Shown here: piece after piece, positions 19,385 through 31,645 of the stretch
How the letters are laid out: each line of letters begins with the position of its first letter
Numbering within the stretch: position 1 is the first letter of the stretch
Source: Frankiaceae bacterium
Lineage (GTDB): Bacteria; Actinomycetota; Actinomycetes; Mycobacteriales; SCTD01
Assembly (NCBI GenBank): GCA_016650445.1
Contig: JAENVS010000026.1
Span: forward strand, 18,899-82,898
Reading direction: 5' to 3'
DNA length: 64,000 nt
Program-made: the position numbers and the translations under genes
The notes under the pieces: generated by a model
Databases searched by the model: none
Seen by the model: only the letters and a program-made list of their open reading frames with translations
Told to the model about the DNA's origin: nothing

Positions 19385-20986
19385 TCATCCGCGGGCGGCT
19401 GCGAGCAGAGCGTCGAGACCGGCGTTGCGGTCGGTCAGGTGCAGGCGCAGCACGGGTCGGTCCCGCGAGGTCAGCGCACGCAGGTCGCCCATGGCCTGCG
19501 CCGCCTGCAGCTCGCCGAAGCTGTAGTTCCGACCGGGTACGTCGAGATCCTCCGTGACCGCGCCGGTGATCTGCAGGAACGCACCGGTCTGCGGGCCGCC
19601 CTTGTGCAGCTGCCCGGTCGAGTGCAGGAAGCGCGGCGCCCACCCGAACGTCACGCTGTGCGCCACCCGGGCAGCCAGGAGCGCGCGCAGGTCGTGCGCG
19701 CGCGCATCGACCCGTCGGTCGAGGTAGGCCATGACGGCGAGGTAGCCACGGTCGGGGACGGCCGCGAGCAGCGCATCGAGCGCCCCCGCGACATCGGACG
19801 CCGAGACGTCGCCGTAGACCTCGATGGCTCCCTCGGTGAAGATCGGCTTGCCCGCGGGGGTGCGGTCGCTTTCGAGGATCGCCTTGGTGTTGTCCTTCGA
19901 CTCCTGCACGTTGGGCTGGTCGAACGGGTTGATCTGGAGCACGCGTCCGGCGACGGCGGTGGCGTACTCCCAGGCCAGGAGCTGCGCACCGAGCGGCCCG
20001 GAGACGGCGGTGCCGTCGGCCGGGGCGCCGCCGCCGAGGACGAGCAGGTGCACGTCCGCCGCGGGAGAGGTGCCGGGCGCGTCCGGGGACTCGACCACCA
20101 CCGGCAGGATCCCCTTGCCGTGCTTTCCCGTCGACTCGGCGATGAGCTGCTCCGCCCAGTCGCCGAACCCGCTGATCCCCGAGCCCGCGTCGGCGATCAC
20201 GAGCTTGTCGCGGCCGCCCACGGCAGCGCCGCCGAGGACGGCCCCGAGGGCGAGGGCGGGGTTGTCCTCGACGGAGGTCAGGCAGGGCTCGAGGGCGGCT
20301 GCCTCGTCGAGGAGGCCGGTCACGTCGACGCCGGCGAGCGCCGCGGGCACCAGGCCGAACGCGGTGAGCGCGGAGTACCGGCCGCCGACGTCCGGGTCGG
20401 CCAGGAACACCGCCCGCGTGCCCTCGTCCTTCGCGGTCTGCTCCAGCGGTGACCCCGGGTCGGTCACGACGACGATGCGCTCCGCCGGGTCGATGCCGGC
20501 GGCCTCGAAGGCGGCCCGGGCGGCGCGGCGGTGGCTGTCGGTCTCCACCGTGCCGCCGGACTTCGAGCTCACGACGACGACCGTGCGCTCCATGTCGCTG
20601 CCGAGCGCCGCGCGCACTTGCGCCGGGTCGGTCGTGTCGAGAACGACGAGGGGCTTGCCCGCCGTTGCGCAGATGACCTCCGGAGCGAGCGACGAGCCCC
20701 CCATGCCCGCCAGGACGACGCGCGTCACACCCTCGGACGCGAGCTCGTTGCGGAGCCGCTCCAGCTCAGGCAGCAGCTCCCGGCCGACGCGAACGGCATC
20801 GAGCCAGCCGAGCCGGACACCCGCCTCGGCGGCGGCCTCCGGGCCCCACAGCGTCGCGTCCTTGGCAAGGAGCCGCGCGGGCAGGCCGTCGTCAGCAGCG
20901 GTCTCGAGCACCGTCGCCTGGGATGCCTGGAGCGCCGGACCGGCGACCGTGACCGTGACGCCGCCGGCGGACACCGGGTCGGTCAC
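19385..20986 (-). CDS. pgi: Glucose-6-phosphate isomerase
   Basis: Interconverts glucose 6-phosphate and fructose 6-phosphate. The start is GTG 20986, which overlaps the tal stop by four bases; the longer open frame runs over tal. [14 protein letters not shown] and [12 protein letters not shown] form the SIS sugar-phosphate-binding domain. [21 protein letters not shown] follows. The sequence is the divergent form found with tal in actinobacteria, in some species as a tal-pgi fusion. It is 533 residues. Confidence 0.93.
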   Translation of the reverse strand: MTDPVSAGGVTVTVAGPALQASQATVLETAADDGLPARLLAKDATLWGPEAAAEAGVRLGWLDAVRVGRELLPELERLRNELASEGVTRVVLAGMGGSSLAPEVICATAGKPLVVLDTTDPAQVRAALGSDMERTVVVVSSKSGGTVETDSHRRAARAAFEAAGIDPAERIVVVTDPGSPLEQTAKDEGTRAVFLADPDVGGRYSALTAFGLVPAALAGVDVTGLLDEAAALEPCLTSVEDNPALALGAVLGGAAVGGRDKLVIADAGSGISGFGDWAEQLIAESTGKHGKGILPVVVESPDAPGTSPAADVHLLVLGGGAPADGTAVSGPLGAQLLAWEYATAVAGRVLQINPFDQPNVQESKDNTKAILESDRTPAGKPIFTEGAIEVYGDVSASDVAGALDALLAAVPDRGYLAVMAYLDRRVDARAHDLRALLAARVAHSVTFGWAPRFLHSTGQLHKGGPQTGAFLQITGAVTEDLDVPGRNYSFGELQAAQAMGDLRALTSRDRPVLRLHLTDRNAGLDALLAAARG

Positions 20987-22092
20987 GCGCTGCCGCCGGC
21001 CTTGGCGAGGTTGGCGGTCGCCGTCTCGATGAGCTCGTTCCAGGCGTCCTCGAACTTCTGCACCCCCTCGACCTCGAGCTGCTCGACGACGTCGTCGTAG
21101 TCGATGCCCGCGGCCTTCAGGTCGTCGAGCAGCTGCTGCGCATCGGCGTACGCCGCAGTGACGGTGTCGCCCCGGACGACGCCGTGGTCCGCTACGGCGT
21201 CCAGGGTGGGCTCGGGCATCGTGTTGACGGTCCCTGTCGCGACGAGCTCCACGACGTACTGCGTGTCGTCGTACGCCGGGTCCTTGACGCCCGTCGATGC
21301 CCACAGCGGCCGCTGCGGCTTGGCGCCGGCCTTCTCGAGCGCCTTCCAACGGTCGGAGGCGAACACCTTCTCGTAGTGCTGGTAGGCGAGCTGTGCGTTG
21401 GCGATCGCGGCCTTGCCGCGCAGCTCCTTCGGTCCGCCTGACTTCTCGAGTCGCTTGTCGATCTCGGTGTCGACGCGGCTGACGAAGAACGACGCCACCG
21501 ACCCGATTCTCGAAAGGTCGTGTCCGTTCTGCTGCGCCGCCTCCATCCCGTCGAGGAACGCGTCCATGACCTTGTCGTAGCGCTCCAGCGAGAAGATCAG
21601 GGTGACGTTGACGCTGACTCCCGCCGCGAGGGTCTGCGCGATCGCGGGCAGTCCCTCCTTGGTCGCGGGGATCTTGATGTACAGGTTGGGCCGGTCCACC
21701 AGCCACCACAGCGCTTTCGCCTCGGCGACGGTCTTGTCGGTGTCGTGGGCGATCCGCGGGTCGACCTCGTACGAGACCCGTCCGTCGACACCGTCCGTCG
21801 CGTCGTACACACCGCGCAGTACGTCGCAGCCCCACCGGACGTCATACGCCTGCAGCGCCCGGACCGACTCACCGACGTCGCAGCCACGAAGCGCGAGGTC
21901 GCGCAGCTGGTCGTCGTACGCGTCGCCCTCGGACATCGCCTTCTGGAAGATCGAGGGGTTGGTCGTGACGCCCACGATGTGCTTGTCCTTGACGAGCTCG
22001 GCGAGGTTGCCGCTGCGTAGCCGTTCGCGGGACAGGTCGTCGAGCCAGATCGAAACGCCGGCGGCTGAGAGGTCAGCGAGCGCGTCAGACAT
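20983..22092 (-). CDS. tal: Transaldolase
   Basis: Transfers dihydroxyacetone units in the non-oxidative pentose phosphate pathway. [19 protein letters not shown] is the first signature near residues 42-60. The Schiff-base lysine lies in [16 protein letters not shown] near residue 140. It is 369 residues from ATG 22092, which follows AAGGAG; a longer frame over tkt is rejected. It lies 13 bases after the tkt stop. Confidence 0.97.
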   Translation of the reverse strand: MSDALADLSAAGVSIWLDDLSRERLRSGNLAELVKDKHIVGVTTNPSIFQKAMSEGDAYDDQLRDLALRGCDVGESVRALQAYDVRWGCDVLRGVYDATDGVDGRVSYEVDPRIAHDTDKTVAEAKALWWLVDRPNLYIKIPATKEGLPAIAQTLAAGVSVNVTLIFSLERYDKVMDAFLDGMEAAQQNGHDLSRIGSVASFFVSRVDTEIDKRLEKSGGPKELRGKAAIANAQLAYQHYEKVFASDRWKALEKAGAKPQRPLWASTGVKDPAYDDTQYVVELVATGTVNTMPEPTLDAVADHGVVRGDTVTAAYADAQQLLDDLKAAGIDYDDVVEQLEVEGVQKFEDAWNELIETATANLAKAGGSA

Positions 22093-22105
22093 GTGTAGAG
22101 CTCCT

Positions 22106-24223
<2,118 letters not shown>

Positions 24224-24294
24224 GCGTCGATGCCTCTTCCTGGAGCGCGGATCTTCGGTCCGACCCTAGCCCGCGGGTCCCTACCCGCGATCGG

Positions 24295-24300
24295 TAGAGT
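24295..24300 (+). promoter_or_regulatory. Leaderless-type promoter -10 box for ctaB
   Basis: TAGAGT ends seven bases before the ctaB GTG at 24308. There is no Shine-Dalgarno sequence, so a leaderless transcript is likely. Confidence 0.45.
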
Positions 24301-24307
24301 CGAGCCT

Positions 24308-25234
24308 GTGACGACCCTCGCGGATGCGCCGCCCGCGGCTGCTCCGGCAGTCCCCGCGAGGCTGGCGCTGGGCGAGCGGGTGATGGCCTACGTCGCGCTC
24401 ACCAAGCCGCGCATCATCGAGCTGCTCCTGGTGACCACCGTCCCGACGATGGTGCTGGCGGAGCGCGGGCTGCCGTCGGGCTGGCTGGTCCTCGCCACGC
24501 TCGTGGGGGGATCGCTCGCGGCGGGCAGTGCCAACGCCCTGAACTGCTGGTACGACCGCGACATCGACTCCGTCATGCACCGCACGGAGCGCCGGCCGCT
24601 GGCCAGGCACGTGGTGACTCCTCGCAGCGCCCTGGTCTTCGGGCTCGTCCTCGGCGTGCTGGCGACGGTCGAGCTGCTGCTGACCACCAACCTGCTCTCG
24701 GCGCTGCTGGCCGACGCCGCCATCGCGTTCTACGTCGTCGTCTACACGATGGTGCTCAAGCGTCGTACGTCGCAGAACATCGTCTGGGGCGGCGCTGCCG
24801 GATGCATGCCGGTGCTCATCGGCTGGTCGGCCGTGACCGGCACGGTCTCGTGGGCCGCCGTCGTGCTGTTCGCCGTCATCTTCCTGTGGACCCCGCCGCA
24901 CTTCTGGGCGCTCGCCATGCGCTTCCGCGACGACTACGCCGCCGCGGGCGTGCCGATGCTGCCGGTCGTCGCCACGCCGGCCACGGTCGCGCGCCGCATC
25001 GTGGCCTACTCCTGGGCCATGGTCGCGACGTCCCTGCTGCTGCTCCTGGATGCCTCCGGCCCGGTCTACGGCGTCTCGGCTGTCGTGCTCGGCGCCGTGT
25101 TCCTGCGCGAGGCACACCTGCTGCAGACCCGGGTGCGCCGCGGCGACCAGGTCTCGCCGATGCGCCTGTTCCACTGGTCGATCACCTACCTGGCCCTGCT
25201 GTTCCTCGCCGTCGCGGTCGACCAGCTCGTCTGA
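24308..25234 (+). CDS. ctaB: Protohaem IX farnesyltransferase (haem O synthase)
   Basis: A membrane prenyltransferase that makes haem O for cytochrome aa3 oxidase. The N-terminal cytoplasmic segment is Ala/Pro-rich. About nine membrane helices follow. The prenyl-diphosphate-binding motif is [18 protein letters not shown], and [17 protein letters not shown] precedes it. [13 protein letters not shown] is the conserved second loop. It is 308 residues from GTG 24308; the longer open frame lies over tkt. It pairs functionally with ctaA at 29271-30191. Confidence 0.96.
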   Translation: MTTLADAPPAAAPAVPARLALGERVMAYVALTKPRIIELLLVTTVPTMVLAERGLPSGWLVLATLVGGSLAAGSANALNCWYDRDIDSVMHRTERRPLARHVVTPRSALVFGLVLGVLATVELLLTTNLLSALLADAAIAFYVVVYTMVLKRRTSQNIVWGGAAGCMPVLIGWSAVTGTVSWAAVVLFAVIFLWTPPHFWALAMRFRDDYAAAGVPMLPVVATPATVARRIVAYSWAMVATSLLLLLDASGPVYGVSAVVLGAVFLREAHLLQTRVRRGDQVSPMRLFHWSITYLALLFLAVAVDQLV

Positions 25235-25244
25235 TGCGGCTGCC

Positions 25245-26060
25245 GTGCAGGTAGCGCTCGCCGGCTGCAGCACCATCGACGACCCCGACGAGCCGGCACT
25301 CGTCGCGGCGCTGGACCGGCTCGGGGTGCGCGCGACCGGTGTGCCCTGGGACGCGGACGTCGACTGGTCGGCGTACGACTTGGTTGTGGTCCGCTCGACC
25401 TGGGACTACGTCGAGCGGCTGCCCGAGTTCCTGGCGTGGGCCGACTCCGTGCCTCGCCTCGCCAACCCGGCGGCGGTGCTGCGCTGGAACACCGACAAGC
25501 ACTACCTCGCCGAGCTCGCGGCTGCCGGTGTGCCCGTCGTGCCGACGACATACGTCGAGGGCGAGTTCGTCCCACCACCAGGCGAGTACGTCGTGAAGCC
25601 CACGGTCAGCGCCGCCGCGATGGACACGGCCAGGTACGGCCCCGGAGACGACGCCGCGGCGACCGCGCACGTCGAGCGGCTCCGCGCCGCCGGGCGGGGC
25701 GTGCTGGTGCAGCCCTACCTGCGCGCTGTCGAGGAGCACGACGAGACGTCACTGCTGTTCCTCGGTGGGGTGTTCAGCCATGGCGCGATGAAGGGGCCGG
25801 TGCTGGTGGGCGACCGTGCGCTGACGCCGGTCGAGACCGTGATCGGTCCGCGGGACCCGTCAGCCGCGGAGCGGGCCGTCGCGGAGCAGGTCCTGTCCGT
25901 GGTCCGTGAGCCGCTGCTCTATGCGCGGGTCGATCTGCTGCCCGGGCCGGACGGTCCGCTGTTGCTGGAGCTCGAGCTGACCGAGCCGTTCCTGTTCCTC
26001 GACATGGCCGAGGGGGCTAAGGACCGCTTCGCCTCGGCCATTGCCGGCTGGCGACCGTGA
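25245..26060 (+). CDS. ATP-grasp domain protein (RimK/glutathione-synthetase-like)
   Basis: A 271-residue predicted ATP-dependent carboxylate-amine ligase. The N-terminal domain contains DLVVVRSTWDYVERLPEFLAW. It is followed by RWNTDKHYLAELAAAGVPVVPT and the ATP-binding GEYVVKPTVSAAAMDTARY strand-loop. The acidic metal-binding end is LLYARVDLLPGPDGPLLLELELTEPFLFL. The substrates are not evident. It begins 10 bases after ctaB and overlaps the next gene by four bases (GTGA), so the two are translationally coupled. Confidence 0.8.
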   Translation: MQVALAGCSTIDDPDEPALVAALDRLGVRATGVPWDADVDWSAYDLVVVRSTWDYVERLPEFLAWADSVPRLANPAAVLRWNTDKHYLAELAAAGVPVVPTTYVEGEFVPPPGEYVVKPTVSAAAMDTARYGPGDDAAATAHVERLRAAGRGVLVQPYLRAVEEHDETSLLFLGGVFSHGAMKGPVLVGDRALTPVETVIGPRDPSAAERAVAEQVLSVVREPLLYARVDLLPGPDGPLLLELELTEPFLFLDMAEGAKDRFASAIAGWRP

Positions 26061-27394
26061 AGCTCGCGTCGCCCCGCGATCGGGCCGGCCGGTTCGTGAA
26101 CTGGGCCAGGACCGAGACGAGCACACCGTCGGAGTGGTCCCGGCCCACGACCGAGGGGGAGGTCGCGCACGCCGTCGATCGCGCGCGGGCCGCCGGGACA
26201 AGCGTGCGAGTCATCGGCGCCGGTCACTCGTGGTCGCGCATCGCCGTACCCGAAGCGGTCGCGATGTCGCTCGACGCGATGGCCGGGGACGTCCGCGTCG
26301 ACGACGCCCGACAGACGGTGACGGTGCCGGGCGGGATGCGGCTGCGCGACCTCAGCGCCCACCTGCTGCGGTCGGGGCTGTCGCTGCCGATCGTCGGCTC
26401 CATCCAGGCGCAGACGGTGGCCGGCGCGATCGCCACGGGGACGCACGGCTCGAGCCTCACGCACGGCAACCTCTCGAGCCTGGTCACCGCGGTGCGTGTG
26501 GTCGCCGGCACCGGCGAGGTCGTTGACATCGGGCGGGACGACGAGCGGCTGAACGCCCTCCGCGTCCATCTGGGCGCGCTCGGGGTGGTGACGCGGGTGA
26601 CCCTTCGCGTGCGCGCCGCCGGTCGGCTGCATCAGTTGATCGAGCACCTGCCGGTCGAGGCGGTGCCGGACGCGTTGCCGGAGATCGCGGCCAGCGCGGA
26701 GTACGTCAAGGTCTGGTGGCTGGCGCACGCCAGCTCGGCGCAGGTCATCCGCTACACGCGGACCGACGACCCGGTGACCCGGCGCCCCGCGGCCGCCACC
26801 TCCCGATGGATCGACGAGCGCGTCATGCACCGGTCGGTCTTCCCAGCCCTCGTGCGGTTGCAGCACCGCCGGCCAGCGGTCACGGCCGGCATCAACGAGC
26901 GGCTCTCGCGGATGTACCTCGGTGCCGCGTCACAGATCGGCCAGGACGCGCTGATGCTCAACACCCCCATGCCGATGCGGCACCGCGAGACGGAGGCCGC
27001 CGTACCGATGGGCACTGCGCCGGAGGCGGTACGCCGGGTGCTGGACCTGTTCCAGGGCGGGCGGCCTGCCGTCAGCTTCCCGCTGGAGATCCGCTTCGTC
27101 CGTGGGGACGACGCGTGGATGAGCCCGGCCTCCGTCCAGGACAGGGGCGCCGACACCTGCCAGATTGGTGCCTACTCCACCGACGGCCCGGACTGCACGT
27201 CGTACTTCGACGCCTTCTGGCGCGTCATGCGACCGCTCGGTGCGCGCCCGCACTGGGGCAAGGAGCTCGATCACACGGCCGACGAGCTGCGACCGCTCTA
27301 TTGCCACATGGACCGCTTCACCGCGCTTCGGGACCAGCTGGATCCGCAGCGCGTGTTCGGCGGGGAGTTCCATTCGCGCGTGCTCGGCCGCTAG
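26057..27394 (+). CDS. FAD-linked aldonolactone oxidase-like protein
   Basis: A VAO-type flavoprotein of the D-arabinono-1,4-lactone/L-gulonolactone oxidase family. The N-terminal FAD-binding domain has VRVIGAGHSWSRIAV (the His in GHS is the usual covalent flavin site) and GAIATGTHGSSLTHGNLSS. The C-terminal ALO domain ends with RPHWGKELD and DPQRVFGGEFHSRVLG. It is 445 residues, full length. In mycobacteria such enzymes act in ascorbate-like or decaprenyl-arabinose chemistry; the substrate here is not predictable. It is coupled to the ATP-grasp gene. Confidence 0.88.
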   Translation: MKLASPRDRAGRFVNWARTETSTPSEWSRPTTEGEVAHAVDRARAAGTSVRVIGAGHSWSRIAVPEAVAMSLDAMAGDVRVDDARQTVTVPGGMRLRDLSAHLLRSGLSLPIVGSIQAQTVAGAIATGTHGSSLTHGNLSSLVTAVRVVAGTGEVVDIGRDDERLNALRVHLGALGVVTRVTLRVRAAGRLHQLIEHLPVEAVPDALPEIAASAEYVKVWWLAHASSAQVIRYTRTDDPVTRRPAAATSRWIDERVMHRSVFPALVRLQHRRPAVTAGINERLSRMYLGAASQIGQDALMLNTPMPMRHRETEAAVPMGTAPEAVRRVLDLFQGGRPAVSFPLEIRFVRGDDAWMSPASVQDRGADTCQIGAYSTDGPDCTSYFDAFWRVMRPLGARPHWGKELDHTADELRPLYCHMDRFTALRDQLDPQRVFGGEFHSRVLGR

Positions 27395-27397
27395 CGT
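27392..27397 (+). promoter_or_regulatory. Leaderless-type promoter -10 box
   Basis: TAGCGT contains the stop codon of the preceding oxidase gene and ends six bases before the GTG at 27404. This suggests an independent leaderless start for the SQR-like gene. Confidence 0.4.
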
Positions 27398-27403
27398 CAC
27401 CGC

Positions 27404-28537
27404 GTGCGCGTTGTCGTGTTGGGGGCGGGCTTCGGCGGGCTGGAGATCGCCGCGCTGCTGTCGGCCGGATTCGGTGACGCGCTCGACCTGGTGCTCATCG
27501 ACAAGAGCGACTGCTTCGTGTTCGGGTTCTCGAAGCTGGACGTGATGTTCGGCCGGCACCCGGCAGACGGTGCGGTGCACCGGTACGCCGACCTTGTCCA
27601 GCCCGGGGTGCGGTTCGTCCGCGCCGACGTGCTGTCGATTGATCCGACTGCGAAGCGGGTCGACACGACAGCCGGGCCGTTTGTGGCGGACATCCTCGTC
27701 GTCGCACTCGGCGCGGACCTGCACCCGGAGGCGACACCCGGCCTCGTCGAGGGGGGCCACGAGTTCTACACGGTGGCCGGCGCGTTCGCGTTGAGCGAGG
27801 TGCTGGCCGACTTCCGCGGCGGCGACGTCGTCGTCGGTCTGACCTCGACACCGTTCAAGTGCCCGCCGGCGCCGAGCGAGACTGCCCTGCTGATGTGCGA
27901 GTTCCTGACCGCGCGCGGGCTCCGCGACAGCTCGACGGTGTCCCTCGTCATGCCCTTGCCCCTGCCCATACCGCCGTCGCCGCTCGCTTCCGAGGCGCTT
28001 CTGGCCGCCTTCGCGGACCGCGGCATCGCCTGGCACCCCGACCGGCTGGTGCGCGCACTCGATGTCGCCCGGCGCAGGGTCGTCCTGGCCGACGGAGGCG
28101 AGCTGCCGTACGACCTGTTCCTCGGTGTTCCCACCCATCGCGTGCCCGCGGTTGTCGCTTCCTCCGGTCTCGCGGTTGACGGGTGGGTGCCGGTCGATCC
28201 GCTGACCCTGGAGACGCGGTTCCCGGGTGTCTACGCGGTCGGTGACGTGACCAGCGTCGGCACGCCGAAGGCCGGCGTCTTCGCCGAGGGCCAGGCGGCG
28301 GTGGTCGCGGCGCGCATCGCGGCCCTGCTGCGGGGCGATGCCACCGACCGCACGTACGACGGCAGGGGAGTCTGCTACGTCGAGTTCGGCGCCGGCCAGC
28401 TTGGCAAGGTGGACGTGACCTTCCTGAGCGGGCAGCCGCCCACGGGTGGGTTCGAGGGGCCATCGTCGGCGCTCATGGCCGACAAGGTCGAGTTCGGCAG
28501 GTCCCGCATCGAGCGCTGGTTCGGTCAGCGCGGGTAG
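27404..28537 (+). CDS. SQR/NDH-2-like FAD-dependent oxidoreductase
   Basis: A two-dinucleotide-binding-domain flavoprotein. VVVLGAGFGGLEIAALL binds FAD. GVYAVGDVTSVGTPKAGVFAEGQA is the second FAD signature. PFKCPPAPSETALL is characteristic of sulfide:quinone oxidoreductase-like proteins and contains one of their cysteines. It is 377 residues with no clear membrane helix. It could oxidise sulfide or persulfide or act as another quinone reductase. It converges with and overlaps the minus-strand gene by 13 bases. Confidence 0.82.
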   Translation: MRVVVLGAGFGGLEIAALLSAGFGDALDLVLIDKSDCFVFGFSKLDVMFGRHPADGAVHRYADLVQPGVRFVRADVLSIDPTAKRVDTTAGPFVADILVVALGADLHPEATPGLVEGGHEFYTVAGAFALSEVLADFRGGDVVVGLTSTPFKCPPAPSETALLMCEFLTARGLRDSSTVSLVMPLPLPIPPSPLASEALLAAFADRGIAWHPDRLVRALDVARRRVVLADGGELPYDLFLGVPTHRVPAVVASSGLAVDGWVPVDPLTLETRFPGVYAVGDVTSVGTPKAGVFAEGQAAVVAARIAALLRGDATDRTYDGRGVCYVEFGAGQLGKVDVTFLSGQPPTGGFEGPSSALMADKVEFGRSRIERWFGQRG

Positions 28538-29274
28538 CCAGAGCGTCGCGCGATCCGCTCACCGGGCGCCACCGCGACGTACACCGTGTTGGCGGACGTC
28601 CCGCCGGTCAGGTGGTTTGCGAACGGCACCACATGGGTGGTCACGGTGGCGAAGACCTGCTGCAGTACGTCGGTGAAGTCTTCGTCGGGTGGGTCGTCCG
28701 ACCAGAGGGCGAAGACCCCGCCGGGATGGAGTCTGTCGGCGACCCGGCCGAGGCCGGCTGGTGTGTAGAAGGGTGCGTGGCTGTCGTTCAAGAGGTGTCG
28801 CGGGGAGTGGTCGACGTCGAGGAGCACGGCGTGATGGCGGTCGGGGCCGCCCGGCCAGAACCGCTCGGCGCCGGCGACCAACGCGAAGAAGTCGCCGTGC
28901 ACGAGCCGGCATCGCGGGTCGTCGGTCAGATCCTCGGCGTGGGGGAGCAGCCCCTGGCGGTGCCAGTCGATGACCGCGTCGAGTGCCTCCACGACGGCCA
29001 GCGAGCGGACTCGCGGATCCGCCAGTGCGGCGCGCGCCGTGTAGCCCAGTCCCAGGCCGCCGACCACGACGTCGAGCGCGTCATCGGGAGCCGCTGCCAG
29101 GCCGAGATCGGACAGCGCGACCTCCGCGACGGTGAACAGGCTCGACATCAGGTACTCGTCGCCGAGCATCACCTCGTACACCTCGATCTTCAGCGTCGGC
29201 TCCAACCGGCGCCGCAGGCTGACCTCCCCGATCGGAGTCTCGCGCCAGTCGAGTTCCTCGAACCGCTTGCTCAC
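28525..29274 (-). CDS. Spermidine-synthase-like methyltransferase-fold protein
   Basis: A 249-residue Rossmann-fold protein. VVVGGLGLGYTARAAL is motif I, SLAVVEALDAVIDWH holds the acidic residue that binds the adenosyl ribose, and RCRLVHGDFFAL follows. The layout matches spermidine-synthase-like proteins, but the aminopropyltransferase active-site signature is not obvious. GTG 29274 is chosen because it overlaps the ctaA stop by four bases; the upstream frame lies over ctaA. It is coupled to ctaA. Confidence 0.78.
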   Translation of the reverse strand: MSKRFEELDWRETPIGEVSLRRRLEPTLKIEVYEVMLGDEYLMSSLFTVAEVALSDLGLAAAPDDALDVVVGGLGLGYTARAALADPRVRSLAVVEALDAVIDWHRQGLLPHAEDLTDDPRCRLVHGDFFALVAGAERFWPGGPDRHHAVLLDVDHSPRHLLNDSHAPFYTPAGLGRVADRLHPGGVFALWSDDPPDEDFTDVLQQVFATVTTHVVPFANHLTGGTSANTVYVAVAPGERIARRSGYPR

Positions 29275-30191
29275 GCCGAGTTCAGCGCAGACTCCGGCGC
29301 GGCAGCGGGCACCGCCGCGACAGCCGGATCGCGGGCGCGTAGCGAGAGCACCGTGCGGCAGGCAGCGACGAGCACCAGGCACGCCCCGGCGAGGTGTGCA
29401 CCGACCAGGATGATCGGCAGGTCGGTGAAGTACTGCGTCCAGCCGACGGTCGCCTGGCCGAGCTCGACGAGCACGAGGATGCCGGCGGCCCGCGACGGGG
29501 CGCCGGTGGCCCGCAGCCCGACCCAGAGGGCGATGCTCAGCCCGATCAGCAGCATGACCAGGTCAGCGTGGAACTGGCTGACGGTCGCCGGGTCGAAGCC
29601 GGTGCGGCTGGCCTGGGCATCTCCCGAGTGCGGTCCGGAGCCGGTCACGACCGTTCCCACGACGAGCGTCACGCCCACGACCGCGAGGACGGCCTGCGCC
29701 AGCCGCTGCAACGGCTGCGGGGCAAGAGCGCTCACCGGGTCGTCGCCCTCCTGCACTCGACGGTGGAGGGTCACCGCGATCGCGATCAGCACCATGGACA
29801 GCAGGAAGTGCCCCATCACGGTCCATGGGTTGAGGCCGGTGCGCACGGTGATGCCGCCCAGGCCGGCCTGCGCCGGGATGCCCAGCACGAGCACCGTCGC
29901 CAGGCGGACGGATGTCGTCCGTCGCGGGCGGTGCCGCAGCACGGTCACCAGCGTCGCGGCCACCACGGCGACGAGAACGAACGTCAGCATCCGGTTGCCG
30001 AACTCGATGAAGGCGTGCCCCGCCGCCTCCGCCGTCGGCGTGTAGCTCGCACCGCTGCAGCGCGGCCAGTCCGGGCACCCGAGGCCCGAGTCGGTCAGCC
30101 GGACGGCGCCGCCGGTGACGACGATCGCGGCGTTGGCGACGATGCTGGCGAGCGCGAGCCGGCGCACCGTCTGCGCGCTCGGCCGGAACAT
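29271..30191 (-). CDS. ctaA: Haem A synthase
   Basis: Converts haem O to haem A for cytochrome aa3 oxidase. It is a 306-residue protein with about eight membrane helices. The first extracytoplasmic loop carries SGLGCPDWPRC with the paired cysteines seen in the Bacillus-type enzyme. Histidines that could be haem ligands lie in AGHAFIEFGNRM, MGHFLL, QFHADL and GAHLAG. It is transcribed away from the ferredoxin reductase operon. Confidence 0.93.
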   Translation of the reverse strand: MFRPSAQTVRRLALASIVANAAIVVTGGAVRLTDSGLGCPDWPRCSGASYTPTAEAAGHAFIEFGNRMLTFVLVAVVAATLVTVLRHRPRRTTSVRLATVLVLGIPAQAGLGGITVRTGLNPWTVMGHFLLSMVLIAIAVTLHRRVQEGDDPVSALAPQPLQRLAQAVLAVVGVTLVVGTVVTGSGPHSGDAQASRTGFDPATVSQFHADLVMLLIGLSIALWVGLRATGAPSRAAGILVLVELGQATVGWTQYFTDLPIILVGAHLAGACLVLVAACRTVLSLRARDPAVAAVPAAAPESALNSA

Positions 30192-30254
30192 GGTGCCAGC
30201 CTACGGAGCAGGTCCCGCTGATCGGGATGCCGGGCGGGCCGGGTGGGGGCCTTC

Positions 30255-30268
30255 TGTAACGTGTTCTC
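30255..30268. promoter_or_regulatory. KstR-like operator overlapping promoter
   Basis: TGTAACGTGTTCTC matches TnnAACnnGTTnnA at seven of eight fixed positions (final A is C). It contains a candidate -10 box, TAACGT at 30257-30262, upstream of the ferredoxin reductase gene. This is the weakest of the eight sites. Confidence 0.5.
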
Positions 30269-30290
30269 GTCCGTCCGGTCGAAGGGGAAC

Positions 30291-31295
30291 GTGAGCTCCG
30301 TGTCTGCCGTGGACGTCGACCTGCTCATCGTGGGCGCCGGCCCGAGCGGCCTGTACGGCGCCTACTACGCCGGCTTTCGCGGGCTCACCTGCGCGATCGT
30401 CGACGCGCTGTCCGAGGCAGGCGGCCAGGTCACCGCGCTCTACCCGGAGAAGATGATATTCGACATCGCCGGCTTCCCGTCGGTCCGGGGCAAGGACCTC
30501 GTTCGCAACCTGGTCCAGCAGGCAGCGCCGTTCAACCCGACGTACCTGCTCGGTGAGCAGGCGGTGTCCTACGAGCACACCGGAGACGGGGTCGTCGTGA
30601 CGACCGGGGTCGGCACGGTCATCCGCGCCAAGGCGGTCGTGGTGACGGGCGGCATCGGCACGTTCAACCCGCGACCGCTGCCGGGCGGGGCCGACTGGGA
30701 GGGCAAGGGGCTGGCCTACGTCGTACCGTCCTTCGCGCCGTACCGGGAGAAGGACGTCGTCGTGGTCGGGGGCGGTGACAGCGCGCTGGACTGGGCGCTG
30801 GGCCTGGAACCCATCGCGAAATCCGTCACGCTTGTCCACCGGCGCGACGCCTTCCGGGCGCACGCGCACTCCGTCAAGCTGCTGCGCGACTCGACCGTCT
30901 CGCTGTGCATCCCCGCGCAGGTGGTCGGCATCTCGGGCACCGAGCGGGTCGAGTCCATCTCGGTGCGCAACACCGAGACCAAGCAGGTCAGCGAGCTGCC
31001 GGCGCAGGAGGTCGTGGCGGCGCTCGGCTTCACCGCCGACATCACGCCGCTGGAGGCCTGGGGACTGAACGTGGAGGAGCGGCACATCGTCGTCGACACC
31101 ACGATGGCGACCAACCTGCCGAGGGTGTTCGCCGCGGGGGACATCACGGAGTACGCCGGCAAGGTGCGGCTGATCAGCGTCGGGTTCGGGGAGGTCGCGA
31201 CCGCGGTCTGCAACGCGGCTACCGTCATAGACCCGGAGGCCACGGTTTTCCCGGGGCACTCGACCGAGCAGCAGGGGGAGGGGCCAGCCGCATGA
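30291..31295 (+). CDS. Ferredoxin/flavodoxin-NADP reductase (thioredoxin-reductase-like type)
   Basis: An FAD- and NADPH-binding reductase of the YumC/TrxR-like class. [20 protein letters not shown] binds [18 protein letters not shown] binds NADPH, and [12 protein letters not shown] is the C-terminal FAD motif. There is no CxxC redox pair, so it is not a thioredoxin reductase. GTG 30291 (334 residues) or the in-frame GTG 30300 could be the start; GAAGGGG at 30281 fits the second slightly better. It overlaps the ferredoxin gene by four bases. Electron supply to that ferredoxin, and perhaps to the CYP125-like P450, is the likely role. Confidence 0.88.
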   Translation: MSSVSAVDVDLLIVGAGPSGLYGAYYAGFRGLTCAIVDALSEAGGQVTALYPEKMIFDIAGFPSVRGKDLVRNLVQQAAPFNPTYLLGEQAVSYEHTGDGVVVTTGVGTVIRAKAVVVTGGIGTFNPRPLPGGADWEGKGLAYVVPSFAPYREKDVVVVGGGDSALDWALGLEPIAKSVTLVHRRDAFRAHAHSVKLLRDSTVSLCIPAQVVGISGTERVESISVRNTETKQVSELPAQEVVAALGFTADITPLEAWGLNVEERHIVVDTTMATNLPRVFAAGDITEYAGKVRLISVGFGEVATAVCNAATVIDPEATVFPGHSTEQQGEGPAA

Positions 31296-31645
31296 CCTTC
31301 GTCATCACGAGCACGTGCCTGGACCTCAAGGACATGTCGTGCGTCGAGGAGTGCCCGGTCGACTGCATCTACGAGGGCGGTCGCAAGCTCTACATCCAGC
31401 CCAAGGAGTGCATCGACTGCGGCGCGTGCGAGCCGGTCTGCCCGGTCGACGCGATCTACCCCGACCGGCAGCTGCCCGCCGAGAACGCCGAGGACAAGGA
31501 AGACAACAAGGCGTTCTTCGAGATCATCCTGCCGGGTCGTGACGCACCGCTGGGCGCGCCCGGCGGTTCGATGCGGGTCGGCAACACCGAGGCCGACACA
31601 CCCCGGATTGCCGCGCTGCCGCCCAACCCCGACGCCGAGAACTGA
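31292..31645 (+). CDS. fdxA: Seven-iron ferredoxin (FdxA type)
   Basis: A 117-residue ferredoxin. The N-terminal half carries the two cluster motifs: [18 protein letters not shown] and [17 protein letters not shown]. This is the arrangement of 3Fe-4S plus 4Fe-4S ferredoxins of mycobacteria and streptomycetes. The C-terminal tail [15 protein letters not shown] is family-typical. Coupling to the upstream reductase by an ATGA overlap points to a reductase-ferredoxin pair. Confidence 0.93.
   Translation: MTFVITSTCLDLKDMSCVEECPVDCIYEGGRKLYIQPKECIDCGACEPVCPVDAIYPDRQLPAENAEDKEDNKAFFEIILPGRDAPLGAPGGSMRVGNTEADTPRIAALPPNPDAEN

Noticed and set aside
30291..31295. Thioredoxin reductase
   Set aside because: The protein lacks the CxxC redox motif and is coupled to a ferredoxin gene, so a ferredoxin-NADP reductase fits better.
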